NCBI GenBank assembly: GCA_945869365.1
Contig: CAMBOW010000030.1
Location: forward strand, 1 to 18,842
Reading direction: 5' to 3'
Length of the DNA stretch: 18,842 nt
From: Flavobacterium psychrophilum
GTDB taxonomy: Bacteria > Bacteroidota > Bacteroidia > Flavobacteriales > Flavobacteriaceae
In this document: positions 7,157 to 13,467 of the stretch, in pieces
Layout: the number at the start of each line of letters is the position of its first letter
Numbering within the stretch: position 1 is the stretch's first letter
Position numbers and translations under genes: made by a program
The notes under the pieces: generated by a model
Seen by the model: the letters and a program-made list of their open reading frames with translations, nothing else
Told to the model about the DNA's origin: nothing
The model's database searches: none

Positions 7157-9225
7157 CGCTTTACGGCCCAGAAAGTACCGGAAAAACTACCTTGGCTCAA
7201 CAATTGGCGGCACATTTTGGCACCACTTGGGTAGCCGAATATGCCCGTGAATATTTGCAAAACAAATGGGACACTACCCAAGAAATTTGTGCCCCCGAAG
7301 ATTTACTTCCTATTGCTATGGGTCAAGTTGCCCTTGAAAATGAGGCTTTGCAAACCGCAACCGATTTTGTTTTTTGCGACACTACCCTGTTGGTTACTAA
7401 AGTCTATTCAGAAATATACTACCAATTTTGTGATCCGATTCTAGACAAAGCGGCCCGGAAACACAAATACGATTTATTTTTTCTCACCGATATTGATGTG
7501 CCCTGGGAAGCTGATGATTTGCGGGACAAACCGAACGAAAGAGAAGATGCATTAGTCCAATTTGAAGCGGCTTTGCTAGCCAATCAAAAGCCTTACCTTC
7601 GTCTATCGGGAAATAAAGAGGAGCGCTTAAGCAAGGCAATACACTATTGTACCGAGTACCAAAAGGCAAAAGCGCTGGGGTTTACGGCTCACAATTTTGT
7701 TCAGCTGATCTACCACGGACTCAATCTTGATGTAATTAGCTCCCACATCGAATTTATCAAGCAGGGTTCAAAAACGGTACAGATTGATCGTCCTGCTCGA
7801 ATTGGCGATGGAATTTTGCATTTTGAAGCCGAGCAAATGAAACATTTGGCCATCTACTTCGATGGGCATAAAGATGCGCACAAGCTCCAGAAATTTGTGC
7901 CGGCCTCGGGAGCAGCCAGCCGAATGTTTAAATTCTTAAATTTATTTCTTGCAAATTTTCAGCCTGAAAATGAATCCATCAATGCCTATATTAATCGTTC
8001 TGGCAACAACGAATTGGCAGTATTTTTGGCAGGAATAGAAAAATTCCCTTTTTTCAAAAATATTCAAGACCAACTTCAGCGGGATTTTGCTGATTATAGC
8101 AGCTGGAATCAAGACCAAAAAAATTACCAACTGATTGTGTGTTTATTGCATCCAGATCAACTAGATTTAGCAAACAAACCCAAAGGTGTTTTAGATTTTC
8201 ACACCTATCCAACTCATTTGGCCACCCCCATAGAAGAGCACCTTAAGGAATGTGCCGCTTATGCCTCTGCCAATGGAGTTTCTCATTTGCACTTCACCTT
8301 TTCTCAGGCCCATGAAGCGCTATTTAAAACTATTGTACAGCAAGTAAAGCCTGGCATTGAAAAGGCTGCGCAAACGCAAATACAGGTGAATTATTCCTAT
8401 CAGTTTGCCCACACCGATACCCTAGCTATCAACGAAAACTTCGAGCCGTTTCGCGATGATAACAAATCACTCCTCATACGGCCGGCAGGTCACGGAGCGT
8501 TGCTTCACAACCTGAGTCAATTGGATGCCGATTTGGTATTTGTGAAAAACATAGACAACGTGATTCAAAATCGATTAGAAGAGATCGCGCTCTACAAAAA
8601 GGCCTTGGCGGGTTATTTGTTGCAATTGCAAGAAAAAATCTTTCTGATCTTGCAGCAAATAGATTCCCAAACTATATCTGAATTTGAGATTAGCGGAGTA
8701 GTCAATTGGATGCAATCTACCTTGAACTGTGCCATAAATGATGATTTTTACAAATTTACTACCGAAAACAAATGGGGGTATATAAAAGATAAACTCAACC
8801 GCCCAATTCGGGTGTGTGGAATGGTGAAAAACGAAGGAGAACCAGGAGGTGGACCGTTTTGGGTGCGCAATTCTAAAGGCAATTTGTCGCTGCAAATTAT
8901 AGAATCATCTCAGGTTAACACCGCTAATACCCAGCAGCTACAGCTCCTGCAACACGCTACACATTTTAATCCGGTTGACCTGGTTTGCGGATTAAAAAAT
9001 TACCGCGGCCAAAAATTTGATTTGCCTTCTTTTGTCGATCCAAACACTGGCTTTGTGGTAGATAAAAATAAAAATGGTGTTCACTTTAAAGCTTATGAAT
9101 TACCGGGTTTATGGAACGGATCCATGGCACGTTGGCTCACTGTTTTTGTCGAAGTTCCCTTATTTACGTTTAACCCCGTAAAAACGGTTAACGATTTACT
9201 TAAATCGGCACACCAATCTCATTAA
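7111..9225 (+). CDS. Fusion: NadR-like P-loop nucleoside kinase + DUF4301
   Basis: Residues 1 to about 185 form a NadR-type ribosylnicotinamide kinase domain: Walker A GPESTGKTT (19-27), then WVAEYAREYL, the acidic FVFCDTTLLVTKVYSEIYY and DVPWEADDLRDKPNERE. From about residue 189 the protein continues without break into a complete DUF4301: FTAHNFVQLIYHGLNLD, PARIGDGI (229-236), KFVPASGAASRMFKFL (261-276), a fold of unknown function. The two parts are about 185 and 515 residues, each full family length, and are to my knowledge normally separate genes. The junction around 7665-7690 has no stop and no good start. The ATG overlaps pnuC by 46 nt. The kinase probably traps the imported nucleoside or vitamin. 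Domain calls are strong; whether the fusion is natural or follows loss of a stop codon is open. Confidence 0.85.
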   Translation: MEEQLKQQPTSLIKIALYGPESTGKTTLAQQLAAHFGTTWVAEYAREYLQNKWDTTQEICAPEDLLPIAMGQVALENEALQTATDFVFCDTTLLVTKVYSEIYYQFCDPILDKAARKHKYDLFFLTDIDVPWEADDLRDKPNEREDALVQFEAALLANQKPYLRLSGNKEERLSKAIHYCTEYQKAKALGFTAHNFVQLIYHGLNLDVISSHIEFIKQGSKTVQIDRPARIGDGILHFEAEQMKHLAIYFDGHKDAHKLQKFVPASGAASRMFKFLNLFLANFQPENESINAYINRSGNNELAVFLAGIEKFPFFKNIQDQLQRDFADYSSWNQDQKNYQLIVCLLHPDQLDLANKPKGVLDFHTYPTHLATPIEEHLKECAAYASANGVSHLHFTFSQAHEALFKTIVQQVKPGIEKAAQTQIQVNYSYQFAHTDTLAINENFEPFRDDNKSLLIRPAGHGALLHNLSQLDADLVFVKNIDNVIQNRLEEIALYKKALAGYLLQLQEKIFLILQQIDSQTISEFEISGVVNWMQSTLNCAINDDFYKFTTENKWGYIKDKLNRPIRVCGMVKNEGEPGGGPFWVRNSKGNLSLQIIESSQVNTANTQQLQLLQHATHFNPVDLVCGLKNYRGQKFDLPSFVDPNTGFVVDKNKNGVHFKAYELPGLWNGSMARWLTVFVEVPLFTFNPVKTVNDLLKSAHQSH

Positions 9226-9626
9226 TGGATCTTGTTCATCTCCAAAAAGAAGTGCAGTACAAAGCCATTCGAAGTGCTGGGCCTGGCGGGCAACATGTAA
9301 ATAAAGTGTCGTCTAAAATTGTCTTGACGTTTGATGTTGCTTCCTCGCAGGCCATTACTCCAGATGAAAAGCAACGACTGATAGAGAAGTGGGAATCTCG
9401 CCTTAGCAAAGAGCTTCAGCTGCAACTCACTTGTGACGAAAGCCGAAGCCAGATTCAAAATAAAACGCGCGTTTGGAAACGATTTTTAATGTTGTTGGAG
9501 TCTGCATTGGCGGTTCCCAAATCGAGAAAAGAAACCAAAATACCCAAATCGGCGATTCGCAAACGTCTCCAAGACAAGCAATCTTGGTCGGCTCTAAAAA
9601 AAATGCGGCGCAAACCCGACTTGTAG
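9225..9626 (+). CDS. arfB: Peptidyl-tRNA hydrolase ArfB (ribosome rescue factor, YaeJ type)
   Basis: The 133-residue protein contains the release-factor motif in AGPGGQHVNKVSSKIVL (GGQ at about residues 21-23), without the codon-recognition domains of RF1/RF2, and ends in a basic tail (SALKKMRRKPDL) that in ArfB enters the mRNA channel of stalled ribosomes. It hydrolyses peptidyl-tRNA on non-stop complexes. The ATG overlaps the preceding stop by one base (TAATG). It closes the overlapping operon, and the TPP riboswitch of the receptor gene starts about 20 nt after its stop codon. Confidence 0.93.
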   Translation: MDLVHLQKEVQYKAIRSAGPGGQHVNKVSSKIVLTFDVASSQAITPDEKQRLIEKWESRLSKELQLQLTCDESRSQIQNKTRVWKRFLMLLESALAVPKSRKETKIPKSAIRKRLQDKQSWSALKKMRRKPDL

Positions 9627-9636
9627 ATTTTTTAAG

Positions 9637-9644
9637 TATATTTG
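9637..9644 (+). promoter_or_regulatory. Putative -7 element of the thiamine receptor gene
   Basis: An exact TATATTTG, 11 nt after the arfB stop. Transcription would begin about 9650, right at the riboswitch P1 stem. The nearest TTG (9621-9623) is only 13 nt upstream, shorter than usual, so transcripts might also come from the operon upstream. Confidence 0.5.
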
Positions 9645-9648
9645 TCCC

Positions 9649-9729
9649 GTCTCAAAGGGGTGCTCCAACTAACGAGCTGAGATTATACCCAACGAACCTG
9701 GAACAGGTAATGCTGTTTAGGGAAAAGAC
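9649..9729 (+). promoter_or_regulatory. TPP riboswitch (THI element)
   Basis: The conserved core is present in the right order: AAAGGGGTGC (9654-9663), CTGAGATTATACCC (9677-9690), GAACCTG (9694-9700), then GGTAATGC and TTTAGGGAA. A P1 stem GTCT/AGAC closes it (9649-9652 with 9726-9729), and the pairing extends across a 2x2 internal loop to TTTGTC/GACAAA (9641-9646 with 9732-9737) if the RNA starts upstream. It precedes a TonB-dependent receptor gene, the usual place for THI elements in Bacteroidota, and normally shuts the gene off when thiamine pyrophosphate is bound. Confidence 0.95.
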
Positions 9730-9756
9730 AAGACAAAAGCGCAAGTTTGTCCTGTC
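9727..9756 (+). promoter_or_regulatory. Riboswitch expression-platform hairpin competing with P1
   Basis: GACA-A-GACAAA (9727-9737) can pair with TTTGTC-C-TGTC (9746-9756), a 10-bp stem with one mismatch and an 8-nt loop. It reuses the 3' strand of P1, so the two structures exclude each other. No T-run follows, so it does not look like a terminator. Confidence 0.5.
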
Positions 9757-9798
9757 GAGCGTATCAATTAATTGTAACCAAGAATAACAGCCCCTTTT

Positions 9799-9819
9799 AT
9801 TCGTAATGTATGTACGAAT
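9799..9819 (+). promoter_or_regulatory. Start-codon hairpin of the thiamine receptor gene
   Basis: A perfect 7-bp inverted repeat ATTCGTA/TACGAAT (9799-9805 with 9813-9819) has an in-frame ATG (9806) in its loop and a second ATG (9818-9820) at its 3' edge. It would affect ribosome access, possibly under control of the upstream riboswitch. Confidence 0.4.
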
Positions 9820-11956
9820 GAAAAATTCCATTTCTTTTTCTTTAAAAAAACCCTACCACCTACCACCTACCACCGGCACACCTATAGTGGTTGTTTTGTT
9901 TTTATTTCTTGCCTCAACCACTTTTGCTCAAAGCCAAGACAGCACTAAGGTTAATACCTTAAACGAGGTATTGGTTTCGGCGGTACGGGCTACCGAAAAT
10001 ACCCCCGTAAGTTTCAGCAATTTGAGTAAAAAGGAATTAGCCACCCGCAATTTAGGCCAAGATATTCCTTTGCTGCTCAATTTTTTGCCCTCGGTGGTTT
10101 CCACCTCAGATGCCGGAAACGGTATTGGCTATACCGGAATTCGGGTGCGCGGAAGTGACGCTACCCGGGTGAATGTTACCCTAAACGGAATTCCGTATAA
10201 CGATGCCGAGAGCCACAGCACCTACTGGGTAAATTTGCCCGATTTTGCCTCCTCGGTGGCCAGTGTGCAATTGCAACGGGGTGTTGGAACATCGACCAAT
10301 GGTGCGGGCGCATTTGGCGCGAGTTTGAACGTGCTCACTGATTCCTATGCTGAGAAAAGTTATGCGCAAATTGACAATTCGGTGGGGAGTTTTAATACCC
10401 GCAAGCATACGGTAAAATTTAGCACGGGCTTGCTCAATGATCAATTTGAATTGGCGGGTCGATTGTCAAACATCGAAACGGACGGCTACATTGACCGGGC
10501 AACTTCGCGCCTAAAATCCTATTTCTTGCAAGGCAGCTTGGTGGGAAAAACCAGTTTGTTTAAAGTGCTGTTGTTTGGCGGCACCGAGAAAACATATCAA
10601 TCCTGGTATGGCGTGGATGCTCTAATGCTGCAAAATAACCGCACCTTCAATTATGCGGGCATGTATACCGATGCCAATGGCGAAACCCGTTTTTACGACA
10701 ACCAAACTGACAATTACCAACAAGATCATGTGCAGTTGCATTACACCAAAACCTTTTCTGAATTGTGGAGCAGCACCCTGGCTTTGCATTACACCAAAGG
10801 CAAAGGCTATTATGAAAACTTTAATGATGAAGCCGATTTAGCGGCCTTTAATTTGGTGTCTGCTGGTACAGAATCCATTTCTGATGTCATTGATCAAAAA
10901 TGGTTGGATAATGATTTTTACGGCACTACTTTTTCCCTTAAACGAAAAGGAACAGTTGCCGAATGGCTAGTTGGCGGCGGTTGGAACACCTATTTGGGCA
11001 ATCATTTTGGAAAAGTGATTTGGACACGAGTGGCCACCAGCAGCGAATTGGGCGATCATTACTACGACAATTTGGCCACCAAAAAAGACGGAAATATTTT
11101 TGTAAAAGGCCAATTTCAGCTCAGTCAAAACTGGAGTGCCTATGGTGACTTGCAATTTCGCCGAGTGAATTACGAGGCCGATGGTATTTTGGCAACCGGC
11201 ATTTCAGACACCTTTGCTTTCTTGAACCCCAAGGCTGGACTTACCTATGCTTGGAACAAGGAAAATCAGTTGTATTTTTCCTATGCCAAAGCCCAACGTG
11301 AGCCCAACCGTACCGATTATGAAAATGGCAATCCGAGACCCGAAAAATTAGACGATTTTGAATTGGGTTGGCGCAAAAAATCGGCCAAAGGAAGCTGGGC
11401 CATCAACGGCTACTACATGGGATACCAGGATCAATTGGTTTTAACCGGCGAGCTTGATGAGGTAGGCAATCCGATTCGGGCCAATATCGGAAAGAGTTAT
11501 CGGTTGGGACTAGAACTTGACGTGCGTTTTCTGCTATCAACACAATGGGAATTGCAAGCGAATGCTACGCACAGTAAAAATTTGATACGTGATAGCCAAG
11601 CTTGGACAGGCAAAACCATTGCCTTTTCGCCCGCCAGTATTGCCAGTGCCCAACTGAGTTATTTGCCTACAAAAACCCTAAAAGTGAGTTGGTTGCAAAA
11701 ATACGTGAGTGCGCAATTCTTGAATAACGAAGAAACAGTGGGCTCACAACTTCCTGATTATTGGGTAAATGATTTGAATTTTAGCTACGAAATAAAACCC
11801 AAAACCGTCTGCAGAAGCATTGTGATCTCTGGTTTGGTTGCCAATGTGTTGAATAAAAAATACAGTTCCAACGGCGCCGATTATGGCGGAGGCTATGTGT
11901 ATTATTACCCGCAAGCGGGCACGCACGGTTTAGTAGGAGTGAGTATTTTGTTTTAG
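9818..11956 (+). CDS. TonB-dependent outer-membrane receptor, probable thiamine transporter
   Basis: The product (712 residues from the ATG at 9818, 716 from the ATG at 9806) has a signal peptide whose hydrophobic core PIVVVLFLFLASTTFAQ follows an unusual Pro/His/Thr-rich stretch. Next come a TonB-box-like stretch (LNEVLVSAV), a plug domain (NLGQDIPLLLNFLPSVVS, then GIRVRGSDATRVNVTLNGIP and GVGTSTNGAGAFGASLNVLT) and a beta-barrel ending in a terminal aromatic, GLVGVSILF. There is no N-terminal carboxypeptidase-like domain of the SusC kind. The TPP riboswitch just upstream points to uptake of thiamine or a phosphate ester. The 9818 start is preferred because MKNSISFSLKKP is a more natural N-terminus. 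It ends in a 4-nt overlap with the convergent lipoprotein gene. Confidence 0.92.
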   Translation: MKNSISFSLKKPYHLPPTTGTPIVVVLFLFLASTTFAQSQDSTKVNTLNEVLVSAVRATENTPVSFSNLSKKELATRNLGQDIPLLLNFLPSVVSTSDAGNGIGYTGIRVRGSDATRVNVTLNGIPYNDAESHSTYWVNLPDFASSVASVQLQRGVGTSTNGAGAFGASLNVLTDSYAEKSYAQIDNSVGSFNTRKHTVKFSTGLLNDQFELAGRLSNIETDGYIDRATSRLKSYFLQGSLVGKTSLFKVLLFGGTEKTYQSWYGVDALMLQNNRTFNYAGMYTDANGETRFYDNQTDNYQQDHVQLHYTKTFSELWSSTLALHYTKGKGYYENFNDEADLAAFNLVSAGTESISDVIDQKWLDNDFYGTTFSLKRKGTVAEWLVGGGWNTYLGNHFGKVIWTRVATSSELGDHYYDNLATKKDGNIFVKGQFQLSQNWSAYGDLQFRRVNYEADGILATGISDTFAFLNPKAGLTYAWNKENQLYFSYAKAQREPNRTDYENGNPRPEKLDDFELGWRKKSAKGSWAINGYYMGYQDQLVLTGELDEVGNPIRANIGKSYRLGLELDVRFLLSTQWELQANATHSKNLIRDSQAWTGKTIAFSPASIASAQLSYLPTKTLKVSWLQKYVSAQFLNNEETVGSQLPDYWVNDLNFSYEIKPKTVCRSIVISGLVANVLNKKYSSNGADYGGGYVYYYPQAGTHGLVGVSILF
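9852..9874 (+). repeat. 7-bp tandem repeat (CTACCAC x3) inside the receptor's leader region
   Basis: Three perfect copies of CTACCAC (9853-9859, 9860-9866, 9867-9873) with partial flanking units, right after a run of seven A (9844-9850). The unit is not a multiple of three, so gain or loss of one copy would shift the reading frame upstream of the signal-peptide core. Confidence 0.85.
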
Positions 11957-12372
11957 TTATAAATGCGAATTAAATCGCCCAAAACTTCTATGCGATAGGG
12001 CTTCATCGGGTAGGATGCATTGCCCAGTCCGGTGAAAATGCTGTACTCAAAATTGTCGCAACTGCATTTGGCGTTCAGTCCATTAAGGGTCATTCGCGAG
12101 CAAGTTACCGGTGTTTGGTTGGGGCAACTCAACTCCCAAGCGCGGTAGTCGTTATCGGATATTTTCATGGCAATAATGCCTGTTATTCCAGCAGTAGCTT
12201 CGCGAATTATGATGGGATTTATAGGGCTATTTAACCCGCTGTATAACGGTAAATTTTTGTTTATGGTAATGGCAAAACTATAATTTGGCAAATACGGATT
12301 GTTGTAGCCTTGTATCCCGTCAGAGCAGGAACAAAGCAACCCGATAAAAAAGCAAAGGAGCCAATTTTTCAT
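11953..12372 (-). CDS. Lipoprotein with a degenerate Rieske-like domain
   Basis: The 139-residue protein has a signal peptide with a lipobox-like LLCSC (lipidated Cys probably residue 16), so it is likely membrane-anchored. The second half resembles a small Rieske fold: ELSCPNQTPVTC, then KCSCDNFEYSIFTGLG and YPMKPYRIEVLGDLIRIYN, in the order of CxH ... CxxH ... G ... pLxxYxVxxxG. The histidines that would ligate the iron-sulfur cluster are replaced (CPNQ and CSCDN), so a [2Fe-2S] centre is unlikely. Related hypothetical lipoproteins are, from memory, common in Flavobacteriia; no function is known to me. It is convergent with the thiamine receptor, sharing four bases at the stop codons. Confidence 0.7.
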   Translation of the reverse strand: MKNWLLCFFIGLLCSCSDGIQGYNNPYLPNYSFAITINKNLPLYSGLNSPINPIIIREATAGITGIIAMKISDNDYRAWELSCPNQTPVTCSRMTLNGLNAKCSCDNFEYSIFTGLGNASYPMKPYRIEVLGDLIRIYN

Positions 12373-12403
12373 CTAAAAATAAGTGCTAGGTTTTGATTGC
12401 AAA

Positions 12404-12411
12404 CAAATTTA
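12404..12411 (-). promoter_or_regulatory. Putative -7 element of the lipoprotein gene
   Basis: TAAATTTG on the minus strand, exact to TAnnTTTG, 31 nt before the start codon at 12372. No clear TTG at the expected upstream distance. Confidence 0.4.
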
Positions 12412-12484
12412 ATTTATTTAACTTTGACTTCGCTAGAATGAGACGAATAAAATAACCGTTTACATAAAATACAATCTTTGAAAA

Positions 12485-12512
12485 AAGAAATCCCGTCGTG
12501 ATGGGATTTTTT
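12485..12512 (+). terminator. Terminator-like hairpin in the greA leader
   Basis: AAATCCC/GGGATTT (12488-12494 with 12503-12509), extendable by a G-U and a U-A pair inward and A-U pairs outward, followed by a T-run, 23 nt before the greA ATG. A weak -7 element AATCTTTG (12473-12480) lies just upstream. It could stop read-through from the receptor gene, act as a leader attenuator, or cap the greA mRNA. Confidence 0.6.
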
Positions 12513-12535
12513 CTATTTATATAACCAATGAAATT

Positions 12536-13012
12536 ATGAGTACAGTATCGTATTATACCGCAGAAGGATTAAAAAAATTGAAGGAAGAATTAGATCATTT
12601 AAAAAGCGTGATGCGTCCCAAAGCGTCTCAAGATATAGCCGATGCGCGGGATAAAGGTGACTTGTCAGAAAACGCCGAGTACGATGCGGCCAAAGAAGCA
12701 CAAGGCTTATTAGAGATGCGCATTTCAAAATTAGAAGATGTCTATGCGAATGCCCGGCTTATTGACGAATCTCAACTTGATGTGTCTAAAGCGTTAGTGC
12801 TTTCTAACGTAAAAATCAAAAACCAAGCCAACGGCATGGAAATGAAATACACCTTGGTGGCCGAAAGTGAAGCCGATTTAAAGACCGGAAAAATCTCTGT
12901 AACTTCTCCAATCGGGAAGGGATTGTTGGGCAAATCGGTGGGAGAAATTGCCGAAATTACCGTGCCCAATGGCGTGTTGAAATTTGAAGTAATAGAAATT
13001 TCGCGCGACTAA
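12536..13012 (+). CDS. greA: Transcription elongation factor GreA
   Basis: GreA enters the secondary channel of RNA polymerase and triggers cleavage of backtracked RNA. The 158-residue protein begins MSTVSYYTAEGLKKLKEELD and has the coiled-coil tip motif DLSENAEYDAAKEA (42-55), with Asp42 and Glu45 as the acidic residues that hold the catalytic magnesium. The C-terminal FKBP-like domain ends with SPIGKGLLGKSVGEIAEI. Length is normal. It is followed one nucleotide later by the HIT gene, an operon arrangement. A terminator-like hairpin lies in its leader. Confidence 0.97.
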   Translation: MSTVSYYTAEGLKKLKEELDHLKSVMRPKASQDIADARDKGDLSENAEYDAAKEAQGLLEMRISKLEDVYANARLIDESQLDVSKALVLSNVKIKNQANGMEMKYTLVAESEADLKTGKISVTSPIGKGLLGKSVGEIAEITVPNGVLKFEVIEISRD

Positions 13013-13013
13013 G

Positions 13014-13403
13014 ATGGCCAGTATTTTTACCAAAATTGTAGCCGGAGAAATTCCCTGTTACCGCATTGCCGAAGACGAAAATTATTTGGCTTTCCTCGAC
13101 GTAAATCCCAATGCCAAGGGTCACACCTTGTGTATCCCAAAACAAGAAATCAATAAACTATTTGAGATTGAAGACCAAGCCTATTTGGGCTTGATGGCAT
13201 TTGCCAAGAAAGTGGCCGTTGCCCTCGAGAAAACAGTGCCGTGCAAACGCATTGGTATGGCAGTAATTGGACTTGAAGTGCCGCATGCGCACGTGCATTT
13301 GATTCCCTTAAACGAGATGGATGAAATGCGTTTTCAAAACAAAGTGAGCCTGTCACCAGAAGAATTTATCGCCTTGGCCCAGGCCATACAGGCAAATTTA
13401 TAA
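13014..13403 (+). CDS. HIT-family nucleotide hydrolase (HINT type)
   Basis: The 129-residue protein starts MASIFTKIVAGEIPCYRIAE, the typical HINT opening, and carries the catalytic triad motif HAHVHL (91-96). The family hydrolyses purine nucleoside phosphoramidates and related AMP esters in the cytosol. The catalytic His is His93 or His95 by the HxHxH pattern. It begins one base after the greA stop (TAAG ATG) and is expected to be co-transcribed with greA. The physiological substrate is unknown. Confidence 0.93.
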   Translation: MASIFTKIVAGEIPCYRIAEDENYLAFLDVNPNAKGHTLCIPKQEINKLFEIEDQAYLGLMAFAKKVAVALEKTVPCKRIGMAVIGLEVPHAHVHLIPLNEMDEMRFQNKVSLSPEEFIALAQAIQANL

Positions 13404-13467
13404 GTTTTAATAAAAAGAAATGTCACCAGTTGTTTTTAGCACAATTTGTGATTTTTTTATCTGTACT

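Noticed and set aside
9473..9787. Open frame running through the end of arfB and the TPP riboswitch
   Set aside because: It overlaps arfB in another frame and translates the conserved riboswitch RNA, so it is not a plausible protein.
13420..13467. Earlier ATG for the transglutaminase-like gene
   Set aside because: The added residues precede a clean signal peptide starting at MKKILLFLV, which would then be internal.
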